Shown here: positions 25,401 to 33,784 of the stretch, in pieces
Layout of the letters: each line of letters opens with the position of its first letter
Numbering within the stretch: the stretch's first letter is position 1
Notes under the pieces: model-generated
What the model saw: the letters and a program-made list of their open reading frames with translations, nothing else
Told to the model about the DNA's origin: nothing
The model's database searches: none
Made by a program: the position numbers and the translations under genes
Source of the DNA: Chryseobacterium sp. JUb7
Lineage (GTDB): Bacteria > Bacteroidota > Bacteroidia > Flavobacteriales > Weeksellaceae
NCBI RefSeq assembly: GCF_024806495.1
Contig: NZ_JANUFF010000003.1
Span: forward strand, 372,001 to 436,000
Length of the DNA: 64,000 bases
Direction: 5' to 3'

Positions 25401-25472
25401 ATGCAAAATTTTAAACAAAATAAAACTGGAAAAAAGGGAACTGTAAAGTTCTCTAAGGTTTGGAATATTTAA
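25401..25472 (+). CDS. 23-residue Lys-rich leader peptide candidate upstream of lysA
   Basis: ATG to TAA encodes 23 residues including MQNFKQNKTGKKGTVKF, with six lysines. It starts about 13 bases after the predicted transcription start. GTVKF also recalls the first strand of cold-shock proteins, so it could instead be the remnant of a truncated csp gene; the bases after it would read SKGFG-like only with a frame change. Its position just before mutually exclusive hairpins and lysA fits a lysine-sensing leader peptide. Expression is unproven. Confidence 0.45.
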   Translation: MQNFKQNKTGKKGTVKFSKVWNI

Positions 25473-25535
25473 AAGAGCTGCCTTGCATAAAAATAATTAT
25501 TGTGGCAGACTCTTTTCGAAGAATCTGCCCTTTTT
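25471..25535 (+). promoter_or_regulatory. Attenuator-like hairpins before lysA
   Basis: Two alternative structures share the segment 25504-25514. Hairpin A: AAAAGAG (25471-25477) and TGCC (25479-25482) pair with GGCA (25504-25507) and CTCTTTT (25510-25516). Hairpin B: GGCAGA (25504-25509) and TCTT (25511-25514) pair with AAGA (25519-25522) and TCTGCC (25524-25529) around a TTCG loop, followed by CTTTTT. B is a good intrinsic terminator 17 bases before the lysA ATG; A would block it. This is the layout of transcription attenuation. Confidence 0.6.
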
Positions 25536-25551
25536 ATGCCAAAATAAAATT

Positions 25552-26754
25552 ATGAATTCAAAAGAATTATTAAAGATTGCCAACGAATTTGGCACCCCGG
25601 TGTATGTTTACGATGCTGAATCTATTAAAACTCAATACGAAAAACTTACATCTTCTTTTTTAAAACACACAAGATTCTTCTATGCTGCTAAGGCATTGAC
25701 AAACATTAATATCCTTAAGTATGTCAAGAACTTGGGTGCTTCTTTGGATTGTGTATCAATTAATGAGGTAAAACTTGGTCTGAAGGCCGGGTTTCCGAAA
25801 GAAAAAATATTATTTACTCCAAACTGTGTTGACTTGGCTGAAATCGAGGAAGCAATGACATTCGGAGTGCACATTAATATCGATAATATCTCTATTCTTG
25901 AGCAGTTCGGAAACAAATACGGAAATACTTATCCTATTTTAGTAAGGATTAATCCACACATTTTTGCAGGAGGAAACTATAAAATTTCAACAGGACATAT
26001 CGACAGCAAATTCGGTATTTCTATTCACCAGGTTCGTCATATCGAAAGGGTGATGAAGTCTACAAATTTGAATGTGGAAGGTCTTCACATGCATACGGGA
26101 AGTGAGATCAAAGATCCGGACGTTTTCTTACAGGCTTTGGATATTATGCTGGAGCTTTCTGAGCATTTTCCAAACCTGAAATATCTTGATATGGGAAGTG
26201 GTTTCAAAATTCCTTATCAGGACAGCGAAGAGGAAACTGATGTAAAGACTTTGGGTAAGAAAGTAGAAAAAGTAATTGCAGAATTTACAAAATCAACAGG
26301 AAAAAAATTCGAACTTTGGTTTGAACCAGGGAAATTTCTGGTTGGAAAAAGTGGATATTTATTAGTGAAAGCTAACGTGATTAAACAGACGACAGCAACG
26401 GTTTTCGTAGGGGTGAATTCAGGATTTAACCATCTGATTCGTCCGATGTTCTATGATTCTTACCACACGATTGAAAACTTATCCAATCCAAAAGGAGCAG
26501 AGAGAATTTATACAGTCGTTGGAAATATTTGCGAAACAGATACTTTCGCTTGGGACAGAAAGCTTAATGAAGTACGTGAAGGTGATATTTTGGCTTTCCA
26601 TAACGCTGGAGCTTATGGTTTTGAGATGAGTTCAAACTTTAATTCAAGACTGAAGCCGGCTGAGGTTCTTTTATTAGACGGAAAAGCTCACCTAATCAGA
26701 AAAAGAGATGAATTTGAAGATTTATTGAGAAATCAAATCGAAGTAATCAACTAA
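25552..26754 (+). CDS. lysA: Diaminopimelate decarboxylase
   Basis: 400 aa. It converts meso-diaminopimelate to L-lysine, the last step of lysine synthesis, in the cytoplasm with PLP. The PLP lysine is in FFYAAKALTN; the GGG-like loop, HTGSEI (HMHTGSEIKDP), EPGKFLV and CETDTFAWDR are the family's substrate and cofactor motifs. The frame is open to 25483, but the first 23 codons cover the terminator hairpin and look non-coding, so I start at the ATG at 25552. The leader with alternative hairpins suggests regulation by premature termination. It has its own terminator downstream. Confidence 0.94.
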   Translation: MNSKELLKIANEFGTPVYVYDAESIKTQYEKLTSSFLKHTRFFYAAKALTNINILKYVKNLGASLDCVSINEVKLGLKAGFPKEKILFTPNCVDLAEIEEAMTFGVHINIDNISILEQFGNKYGNTYPILVRINPHIFAGGNYKISTGHIDSKFGISIHQVRHIERVMKSTNLNVEGLHMHTGSEIKDPDVFLQALDIMLELSEHFPNLKYLDMGSGFKIPYQDSEEETDVKTLGKKVEKVIAEFTKSTGKKFELWFEPGKFLVGKSGYLLVKANVIKQTTATVFVGVNSGFNHLIRPMFYDSYHTIENLSNPKGAERIYTVVGNICETDTFAWDRKLNEVREGDILAFHNAGAYGFEMSSNFNSRLKPAEVLLLDGKAHLIRKRDEFEDLLRNQIEVIN

Positions 26755-26762
26755 AATACAAG

Positions 26763-26791
26763 AACTCCGCAGAAAATAGCGGAGTTTTTTT
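26763..26791 (+). terminator. Terminator of lysA
   Basis: AACTCCGC (26763-26770) pairs with GCGGAGTT (26779-26786), followed by TTTTT. Confidence 0.9.
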
Positions 26792-26825
26792 ATGGACTTA
26801 AGCTAATTTTAATACTAAAGAATCT

Positions 26826-26853
26826 TTGAAATATTTATTATTCCCTAAATTTG
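26826..26853 (+). promoter_or_regulatory. Promoter of poxB-MFS operon
   Basis: TAAATTTG (26846-26853) with TTG (26826-26828) at spacing 17. The leader to the ATG is about 80 bases. Confidence 0.65.
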
Positions 26854-26941
26854 ATAGAGGCTTAATCTTAATAAGAAGTCTTGTTAATCCATATTCACAT
26901 CCGTTTTTTTCGAATACATATAACCACCAAAAATATTAATT

Positions 26942-28675
26942 ATGGCTAAAAACATAGCTGAGCAAATTGTTGAAATGCTCGAAAACGCAAATGTGAAAAG
27001 AATTTATGCAGTAACCGGCGACAGTCTTAATCATTTAAATATTGCCGTAAAAAAAAGCAGTATCGAATGGATTCATGTAAGGCATGAAGAGGTAGGAGCT
27101 TATGCGGCGGCGGCAGAAGCAGAGCTTGATGGCTTTGCGGTTTGTGCAGGAAGCTGCGGACCGGGACACGTTCATTTGATTAACGGGGTATATGAGGCAC
27201 ATCGTTCTCATGTTCCAATGTTGGTAATTGCTTCTACAATTCCAAGCGAAGAAATGGGGATGGACTATTTCCAGGAAACAAATACCATCAAGTTATTTGA
27301 CGACTGCAGTCATTATAACCAGATGATTACAAGACCGGAGCAGGTTCAAAGGACTTTGCAGACTGCGATTCAGCATGCTTTTTCTAAAAAGGGAGTTGCG
27401 GTAATCGGTCTTCCGGGAGATGTTTCTGAACTGGATGCTGAAGAAGCTACGACTTCGAATAAAATATTTAAAACAAATCCGGTTATTCGCCCTTCTGATG
27501 ATGAATTGAATCAATTGGCGAATTTAATTAACGAAAGCGAAAAAGTAACCATCTACTGCGGAATTGGAGCGGAACATTCCAATGCTGAGGTGGTGGCGTT
27601 ATCAAAATATTTAAAAGCTCCTATTGGATATTCTTTCCGTGGAAAAATGGCTATTCAGCCAAATAATCCTAATGAGGTGGGGTTAACGGGGCTTTTGGGA
27701 CTTCCTTCAGCCTATCACGCAATGCATGAAGCCGATTTGCTGATTCTTCTGGGAACAGATTTTCCGTATCAGAAATTCATGCCTGTTAAAAATAAAATCG
27801 TTCAGATTGATGAAAGTCCTGAAAGATTAGGCAGAAGAGCTAAGCTCGAGTTGGGATTGACAGGTGATGTGAAAGAAACGATCAAAGCTTTATTGCCATT
27901 ACTAAAAGAGAAAACAGAAATTCATTTCCTGAATCAACAATTGGAATTTTATGAAAAAGTAAAAGAAACCCAATTGACGTATGTGAAAGATTTCGGAAAA
28001 GAAAATGCTATCCAGCCGGAATTTGTGGCTCATACTTTAGATCAGTTGGCTAAGAAAGATGCGATTTTTACAGTAGATACAGGAATGTGCTGTGTATGGG
28101 GAGCAAGATATATTACAGGAACAGGAGAACGTAAAATGCTGGGTTCATTCAATCATGGATCCATGGCGAACGCAATGCCAATGGCAATTGGTGCTTCTCT
28201 GGCTCATCCGGACAAACAGGTAATTGCAATGTGTGGGGACGGTGGTTTATCAATGTTGCTGGGAGATATGGCGACGATTTTCCAATATAAACTGCCTATA
28301 AAGCTCATTGTTTTTAATAACAGAGCGTTGGGGATGGTAAAACTGGAAATGGAAGTCGGCGGGATGCCTGACAATGAAACGGATATGATCAACCCGGACT
28401 TTGGAATGATTGCTCAGGCAATGGGATACCCGGGCAAAAATGTTCATAAGCCTGAAGAAGTTGAAGCAGCGATCAAAGAGTGTCTGAATTATAACGGACC
28501 TTATTTATTAAACATTTTTACCAATCCGAATGCATTGGCCCTGCCTCCTAAAATTGAATTCGATCAGGTTGTCGGAATGACAAAATCTATGGCACAGCTG
28601 ATGCTTGGAGGGAAAATGGAAGAAGCATTAGATACTGTAAAAACAAACTATAAACATATTAAAGGATTGCTATAA
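26942..28675 (+). CDS. poxB: Pyruvate dehydrogenase (quinone)/pyruvate oxidase-type ThDP enzyme
   Basis: 577 aa, matching E. coli PoxB closely in length and motifs: YAVTGDSLNHL, HEEVGAYAAAAEAEL with the ThDP Glu, CAGSCGPGHVHLINGVYEAHR, YFQETN, ECSHY-like DDCSHY, and the ThDP-Mg motif GDGGLSMLLGDMATIF with NNRALGMV. PoxB decarboxylates pyruvate to acetate and CO2, feeding electrons to quinone at the membrane. The membrane-binding C-terminal helix of E. coli is not obviously kept (the end is TVKTNYKHIKGLL), so the electron acceptor could differ. It shares a base with the following MFS gene (TAATG), showing tight co-transcription. Confidence 0.88.
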   Translation: MAKNIAEQIVEMLENANVKRIYAVTGDSLNHLNIAVKKSSIEWIHVRHEEVGAYAAAAEAELDGFAVCAGSCGPGHVHLINGVYEAHRSHVPMLVIASTIPSEEMGMDYFQETNTIKLFDDCSHYNQMITRPEQVQRTLQTAIQHAFSKKGVAVIGLPGDVSELDAEEATTSNKIFKTNPVIRPSDDELNQLANLINESEKVTIYCGIGAEHSNAEVVALSKYLKAPIGYSFRGKMAIQPNNPNEVGLTGLLGLPSAYHAMHEADLLILLGTDFPYQKFMPVKNKIVQIDESPERLGRRAKLELGLTGDVKETIKALLPLLKEKTEIHFLNQQLEFYEKVKETQLTYVKDFGKENAIQPEFVAHTLDQLAKKDAIFTVDTGMCCVWGARYITGTGERKMLGSFNHGSMANAMPMAIGASLAHPDKQVIAMCGDGGLSMLLGDMATIFQYKLPIKLIVFNNRALGMVKLEMEVGGMPDNETDMINPDFGMIAQAMGYPGKNVHKPEEVEAAIKECLNYNGPYLLNIFTNPNALALPPKIEFDQVVGMTKSMAQLMLGGKMEEALDTVKTNYKHIKGLL

Positions 28676-29910
28676 TGAGTGCATCTTTGAAGAAATTCTA
28701 TATCATAGCCTGGGTATTCGGGCTTGTTTTTTACTTTTTGGATTACGTCATCAGATCTGCTCCGGCAGTGATGATTCCTGAACTGGTAAGTAATTTTAAC
28801 ACGACTGAACTGAAGCTGATCAGCATGGTCGGAACCTATTATTATACCTATTCGACCTGCAGTCTGATTGCGGGAATTGCTCTGGACAAATTCGGAGGTA
28901 AAAAATCTCTTTTTGTAGGAACATTGATTTTAGGAATCGGATGTTTGTTATTTTTAATTTCAAGTCAGGTTGCTGGAGTTTCCGGAAGATTGTTACAAGG
29001 GGCGGGTTGCGCTTTTGCATTTCCCGGCTGTGTCTATCTGGCGAGTAAAGGTTTTTCTTCAAAGTCTTTGGCTACGGCAATCGGTTTTACGCAGTGTATC
29101 GGAATGTTGGGTGGAACTGCAGGTCAGTTTATTGTAGGTCCATGGGTGGAGCAAGGAGTAAATATTGATACTTTTTGGCTTTGGTCAGGAATAATAACGA
29201 TTATTACGGCTTTTGCTTTATTTTTAGTTATTCCGAAAGAAAATAAATCTGAAGATTCAAAAGAAAATAAAACACATCATTTAGGATACTTAGAACCTTA
29301 TAAGATTGTTTTTAAAAATCCTCAGTCATGGCTTTGCGGAATTATTTCCGGATTGTTATTTGCGCCTACCACAATATTTGCGATGACATGGGCGGTTGCA
29401 TTTTTTCAGAAAGATAAGCAGTTTGTTTTTCATGAAGCGGCAATTACCAGTGCGATGGTTGCTTTTGGATGGGTTTTTGGATGTCCGCTGTTGGGATTTA
29501 TTACCGATAAAATAGGACGGAGAAAGCCTGTTTTAGTTGCCGGCGCAGTATTAATGATCATCAGTTTGCTTCAGCTAATCTATCTTCCGGATTTATATCC
29601 TGCAAAAATAAGTATGTTTATTCTTGGATTGGGTTCAGGAGCAGCTATGATTCCTTATTCTGTTATTAAAGAGGCAAACCCTGATTTTGTGAAAGGAAGC
29701 GCAACAGGAGCAATTAATTTCATCACTTTTGGAGTGACAACTTTATTGAGTCCGGTTTTCAGCAGATGGTTTGGAAAAAGCCTGGATGTTTCAGCAGGAG
29801 CACTTCATTTTCAACATTCAATTTTATTTTGGATCGTAGGAATCGTTTTGGCAATTTTGGTTTCATTAATGTTGAAAGAAACAGGTAGTAAAGCTCAGCC
29901 GAGCCTTTAA
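28675..29910 (+). CDS. MFS transporter
   Basis: 411 aa, twelve predicted helices. FGLVFYFLDYVIRSAPAVMI at helix 1, the loop DKFGGKK after helix 2 and DKIGRRKPV after helix 8 are MFS A-motif forms. Its start overlaps the poxB stop, so it may export or import a metabolite tied to PoxB such as pyruvate or acetate; that is inference. It resembles the anion/cation-symport-like branch in general shape only. A terminator follows. Confidence 0.88.
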   Translation: MSASLKKFYIIAWVFGLVFYFLDYVIRSAPAVMIPELVSNFNTTELKLISMVGTYYYTYSTCSLIAGIALDKFGGKKSLFVGTLILGIGCLLFLISSQVAGVSGRLLQGAGCAFAFPGCVYLASKGFSSKSLATAIGFTQCIGMLGGTAGQFIVGPWVEQGVNIDTFWLWSGIITIITAFALFLVIPKENKSEDSKENKTHHLGYLEPYKIVFKNPQSWLCGIISGLLFAPTTIFAMTWAVAFFQKDKQFVFHEAAITSAMVAFGWVFGCPLLGFITDKIGRRKPVLVAGAVLMIISLLQLIYLPDLYPAKISMFILGLGSGAAMIPYSVIKEANPDFVKGSATGAINFITFGVTTLLSPVFSRWFGKSLDVSAGALHFQHSILFWIVGIVLAILVSLMLKETGSKAQPSL

Positions 29911-29942
29911 ACAGGACAATTATTAAATAAAATATTTCAATG

Positions 29943-29971
29943 AAACTTCACTTTTTAGTGGAGTTTTTTTT
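29943..29971 (+). terminator. Terminator of poxB-MFS
   Basis: AAACTTCACT (29943-29952) pairs with AGTGGAGTTT (29957-29966), one G-T pair, then T residues. Confidence 0.88.
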
Positions 29972-30021
29972 GTTTTTTGGCGTAATTTTGGATTTTGTAA
30001 ACTTGAACAAAAAAATATACT

Positions 30022-30507
30022 ATGAAAGCAATAGCATTATTTATAGGGCTTTTTGTGGCAAATTTTATATTTGCCCAAACAGATTTAGAAGACAGGGATG
30101 ATTCTTTTATCATAGAGAACAATAAAAATCTTTTAAAAATAGATATTAAAGAGCCGTTTTTACAGGTTGCTGTAAAGGGGTGTAATGATTTTAAACCTGC
30201 GGCTTTTGAAGGTGGAGCAGCTGCCTATAAAGAACTGTTAAGAAAGTATATGTACACTTATCTTAATTCAGATTTTTATACGCTGACAGGAGATTTTACC
30301 TTTACCTTAACTATTGATGCTACAGGAAAAGTGATCGATATTGCGGGAGATCCAAAAGTTTTAAACAGTGATGTTTTTTTTGATGACATGCAATATGTGG
30401 TCAGAAGAATTAAGAAAAACTGGTCTCCGGCATCCTGCAATGGTCATCCTGTAAAATCTGAAATGAAAATGAAAATGAGTTTCTCTTCAATGTCTGCTGA
30501 TATGTAA
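30022..30507 (+). CDS. Secreted TonB-C-like domain protein, first of three
   Basis: 161 aa. Signal peptide MKAIALFIGLFVANFIFAQ. The C-terminal half (about 85-155) follows the TonB C-terminal fold pattern: FTFTLTIDATGKVIDIAGDPKV, then a helix and IKKNWSPASCNGHPVKSEMKMKMSF. There is no membrane anchor or proline-rich linker, so it is not a working TonB; these are periplasmic or secreted stand-alone domains. A -7-like TAATTTTG at 29983-29990 may drive it. The next paralogue starts 3 bases after its stop. Confidence 0.75.
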   Translation: MKAIALFIGLFVANFIFAQTDLEDRDDSFIIENNKNLLKIDIKEPFLQVAVKGCNDFKPAAFEGGAAAYKELLRKYMYTYLNSDFYTLTGDFTFTLTIDATGKVIDIAGDPKVLNSDVFFDDMQYVVRRIKKNWSPASCNGHPVKSEMKMKMSFSSMSADM

Positions 30508-30510
30508 TTT

Positions 30511-30924
30511 ATGATAAAAACTATTTTAACCTTATGTATGTTCTTTATTGGTTTTAAAGGATATTCTCAAGAAAATCAAACTCAAAACGAACAGGTTTCC
30601 ACATCTCAAAACGCGGAATTCCCTGGAGGAGATGATGCTTTTGCAAAAGAGTTCTTAAAAATGATTCATGCCTATATTGATATGAATAAATATGCTGCGA
30701 ACGGACAGTTCGTTTTTGTGTTTGATATAGGTCCGAATGGTAAAATCGGAAATCTTGATGTGCTTCCAAAAGTAAAAAACAGTGAAATGTTCATCGAAGA
30801 TATGGAGTTTGCCATTAAAAGAGTAAAGAAAAAATGGAAACCAGCTACCCAAAACGGGAAACCTGTCGTTTCTAAAAAAGTGATTAAAATTAATTTTACG
30901 TCAGACCATTTTGATCATGATTAA
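30511..30924 (+). CDS. Secreted TonB-C-like domain protein, second of three
   Basis: 137 aa. Signal peptide MIKTILTLCMFFIGFKGYSQ, then FPGGDDAFAKEFLK (the helix that opens many stand-alone TonB-C domains in Bacteroidota), GQFVFVFDIGPNGKIGNLDVLPKV, and VKKKWKPATQNGKPVVSKKVIKINF. It is clearly paralogous to its two neighbours: the gap to the first is 3 bases and the next overlaps it by 14. The three are almost certainly one transcript. Role unknown. Confidence 0.78.
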   Translation: MIKTILTLCMFFIGFKGYSQENQTQNEQVSTSQNAEFPGGDDAFAKEFLKMIHAYIDMNKYAANGQFVFVFDIGPNGKIGNLDVLPKVKNSEMFIEDMEFAIKRVKKKWKPATQNGKPVVSKKVIKINFTSDHFDHD

Positions 30925-31645
30925 AAGGTTGTTGCTACTGTTTGGTTTTTTATTTGCTGGCTTTTTTAATGCACAGTTTTTAGATGCATATCCAGAAAAG
31001 CAGGATTTTTATGAAGGAGGTTTAGCTAATTTTTATCAAGAGGCGCATGATTATTTGACTAAAAATAATAGCAAAGAATGTGATGCTAAAGAAATTTACC
31101 AACCGAGATTTGTAATTGCAAAAGACTCATCTGTAAAATTGATTAAAGATTCTGATACAGCAAACATTTCAAAAAATAAATGTGCATATAATTTATCCAT
31201 CGAAATTATCAAAAATCTTAAAAAATGGAAACCTGCAGAGGTGAAAGGTCTTAAAATTGGTGCTTTAACAGAGTTTATCTTTTACCCTAAAGATGTGATG
31301 GGCAATTATAAAATGGGATATAATGCAGAGAATTTTGTGACTTCTGCTCAGTATCCGAAGGGATATGATATATTTAGAAAGGATTTTTACAATGAATTTA
31401 TGACTCTTTTTGATGATTATAGTATAAATGGAGATATAAATTTAGAATTTTATATTAATAAAGAAGGGCAAATTTCTAATCCAAGAATTTATCCTGAAAT
31501 TAGCGACCAAAGGTTTAATATAGAATTTTTAAGAACCTTATCAAGGCTTAAAAAAGTTTGGAAGCCCGCATTATATAATAATATTCCAATTAAACAAAAA
31601 ATTCTTTATCCTATGAATTTTTCAACAAGATACTATGAAAGATAA
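30911..31645 (+). CDS. Secreted protein with two degenerate TonB-C-like domains, third of three
   Basis: 244 aa. Signal peptide (MIMIKRLLLLFGFLFAGFFNAQ; the first Met may not be used). There are two copies of the paralogous domain: one at about 45-125, ending LKKWKPAEVKGLKIGALTEFIF, and one at about 150-240, with GDINLEFYINKEGQISNPRIYP and LKKVWKPALYNNIPIKQK. The first is more decayed. It overlaps the previous gene by 14 bases. It looks like an internal duplication within a tandem family. Confidence 0.75.
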   Translation: MIMIKRLLLLFGFLFAGFFNAQFLDAYPEKQDFYEGGLANFYQEAHDYLTKNNSKECDAKEIYQPRFVIAKDSSVKLIKDSDTANISKNKCAYNLSIEIIKNLKKWKPAEVKGLKIGALTEFIFYPKDVMGNYKMGYNAENFVTSAQYPKGYDIFRKDFYNEFMTLFDDYSINGDINLEFYINKEGQISNPRIYPEISDQRFNIEFLRTLSRLKKVWKPALYNNIPIKQKILYPMNFSTRYYER

Positions 31646-31670
31646 TCTGCCATTCTGTCATAAGATTTTG

Positions 31671-31751
31671 TATCTTTGCAAATTCAACAAGTTCAAAGTT
31701 TAAAAAATTCAAAGTCGGAAAACCTTGAGCTTTAAATATTGAATTTTAAAC
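31671..31751 (+). promoter_or_regulatory. Promoter box and leader hairpin of miaB
   Basis: TATCTTTG (31671-31678) fits the -7 box; no -33 TTG is evident. The leader contains TTCAAAG words (TTCAAAGTTTAAAAAATTCAAAG style) and an inverted repeat whose arms are roughly GTTTAAAAAATTCAA (near 31697-31711) and TTGAATTTTAAAC (31739-31751), just before the GTG start. Confidence 0.45.
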
Positions 31752-31761
31752 AGACACTACA

Positions 31762-33201
31762 GTGCAAGAAAAATATATAGACGAAACAAAACAAGGAGAG
31801 GCATTTGCAATCGCTGAGAAAGACGGAAACTCTAAGAAATTATTCTTGGAGAGCTACGGTTGTCAGATGAACTTTTCTGATTCTGAAATCGTTGCATCAA
31901 TCCTTAACGAACAAGGATACAATACCACTCTTAAAGTTGAAGAAGCAGATCTTATTCTTTTAAATACATGTTCAATCCGTGAAAAAGCTGAACAAACCGT
32001 AAGAATGCGACTTTCTCAGTTTAAAAATCTGAAAAAAGAAAGACCGAATATGACGGTGGGAGTTTTGGGCTGTATGGCTGAAAGGCTGAAAACCAAATTT
32101 CTAGAAGAAGAACAGTTGGTCGACCTAGTGGTTGGTCCTGATGCATATAGAGATTTGCCGAATCTTTTGAAAGAAACGGAAGACGGAAGAGATGCAATCA
32201 ATGTAATCCTTTCAAAAGAAGAAACGTATGCAGATATTAATCCCGTTCGTTTAGGTGGAAATGGTGTTACTGCTTTTGTAACCATTACGAGAGGATGTGA
32301 TAATATGTGTACATTCTGTGTAGTTCCTTTTACGAGAGGTAGAGAAAGAAGCCGTGATCCACACTCTATTTTGGAAGAATGTAAAAGCCTTTGGGAGAGT
32401 GGATATAAAGAAATTACTTTGCTGGGACAAAATGTAGATTCCTATCTCTGGTATGGAGGAGGTCCTAAAAAAGATTTTGCAAAAGCATCAGAAATGCAGA
32501 AAGCTACCGCAGTAGATTTTGCACAATTGCTTGATTTAGTGGCTAAGGCTATTCCTGAAATGAGAATCCGTTTCTCTACATCCAATCCTCAGGATATGAG
32601 TCTTGATGTATTCAGAATGATGGCTAAACATGATAATATCTGTAAATATGTGCACCTTCCGGTTCAGAGTGGAAGCAACAAGATGTTGGAAGCGATGAAC
32701 AGGCAGCATACGCGAGAAGAGTATTTGGATTTAATTAAAAAAGCTAAAGAAATTGTTCCGGACATTTCTTTTTCTCAGGATATGATTATCGGTTTCTGCA
32801 ACGAAACGGAGGAAGATCATCAGGATACCTTAAGTCTGATGAGAGAGGTTGAATATGACTACGGTTATATGTTTGCGTATTCAGAAAGGCCCGGCACTCC
32901 GGCACATAAGAAAATGGAAGATAATATTCCGGCAGATGTTAAACAGAGACGTTTGGCAGAAGTAATTGCGTTACAGGGAGAATTGTCCAGAAACCGAATG
33001 AAATCTTATGTCGGAAAAAACCACCAGATTCTGATTGAAGGGATATCAAAAAAGAATAAAAATCAGTGGAAAGGAAGAAACTCTCAAAATGCTGTTTGTG
33101 TATTTGATATGCTGGAAGGACAAAAAATAGGTGACATTGTGGACGTTTTTGTATTTGATAACACACAAGGCACACTTTTAGGGGAAACAGTAAAAAGCTA
33201 A
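31762..33201 (+). CDS. miaB: tRNA-2-methylthio-N6-dimethylallyladenosine synthase MiaB
   Basis: 479 aa. It is a radical-SAM methylthiotransferase that turns i6A37 into ms2i6A37 in tRNA. The N-terminal UPF0004 domain has Cys34 (SYGCQMN), NTCSIR and GCMAERL as auxiliary cluster ligands; the radical-SAM cluster is GCDNMCTFC followed by VPFTRGRERSR; the TRAM domain is at the C-terminus (GKNHQILIEGIS onward). It starts with GTG, with no better in-frame ATG before the first domain. MiaE, which modifies its product further, is encoded at 6201. Confidence 0.95.
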   Translation: MQEKYIDETKQGEAFAIAEKDGNSKKLFLESYGCQMNFSDSEIVASILNEQGYNTTLKVEEADLILLNTCSIREKAEQTVRMRLSQFKNLKKERPNMTVGVLGCMAERLKTKFLEEEQLVDLVVGPDAYRDLPNLLKETEDGRDAINVILSKEETYADINPVRLGGNGVTAFVTITRGCDNMCTFCVVPFTRGRERSRDPHSILEECKSLWESGYKEITLLGQNVDSYLWYGGGPKKDFAKASEMQKATAVDFAQLLDLVAKAIPEMRIRFSTSNPQDMSLDVFRMMAKHDNICKYVHLPVQSGSNKMLEAMNRQHTREEYLDLIKKAKEIVPDISFSQDMIIGFCNETEEDHQDTLSLMREVEYDYGYMFAYSERPGTPAHKKMEDNIPADVKQRRLAEVIALQGELSRNRMKSYVGKNHQILIEGISKKNKNQWKGRNSQNAVCVFDMLEGQKIGDIVDVFVFDNTQGTLLGETVKS

Positions 33202-33271
33202 TTTGCCTGTATATATCCTGCTGCAAATTAATAAGTAATAAAAATGATCAATAATAACCTGTAAAAAGACA

Positions 33272-33700
33272 ATGGAAAAGCTTCAGAAATATTGCCTCAG
33301 TGTTTTATTGGTGATCATATGCAGTAATGTTTCGGCACAGATCGGTCACGGATGTGTTGAAAACGAGGATTATAGGAGGCTTTATGAAGTTTATACTAAA
33401 TTTTTAACCTCGCAGGGCTGTCAGGAAACTCAGGAAATTTCGCCTAAGAAAAAAATCAATCATTTTGCCATACACCAAAAGCAAAATGCTATTGATCTTA
33501 TTGAAAATACCTTTCCAAATCGTCAGAATGACCATGGTTTTTATAAGCTTTGGCTAAACAATTTCAGCGAAGAAAGGCATAATCAGATTTTATCTAATTT
33601 TGAAAAACTAAGCAAAGAAAATCACTTTGCTGAAATGATATACTTTAAAAGTAAAGTTTCAAAAGTCAGAAACAAAGATTATTTAGAGGTAATTAGTTAA
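33272..33700 (+). CDS. Secreted hypothetical protein
   Basis: 142 aa. Signal peptide MEKLQKYCLSVLLVIICSNVSAQ, then a charged, helical region with two Cys (GHGCVEN and SQGCQET). No family recognised. It lies between miaB and the sigma-54-type regulator with 85 bases to the next start, so it may be in the same transcript as miaB. The function is unknown. Confidence 0.6.
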   Translation: MEKLQKYCLSVLLVIICSNVSAQIGHGCVENEDYRRLYEVYTKFLTSQGCQETQEISPKKKINHFAIHQKQNAIDLIENTFPNRQNDHGFYKLWLNNFSEERHNQILSNFEKLSKENHFAEMIYFKSKVSKVRNKDYLEVIS

Positions 33701-33784
33701 TTTTTTAAACAAATTTTTAACTAATTAAAAGATCTTCAGTTTATTATGAGGATCAAATTCAAATCAATAATCTAAAATTTACTT

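Noticed and set aside
25483..25551. Upstream extension of lysA by 23 codons
   Set aside because: These codons cover a terminator hairpin with T run and do not resemble the N-terminus of diaminopimelate decarboxylases; the ATG at 25552 fits the family.
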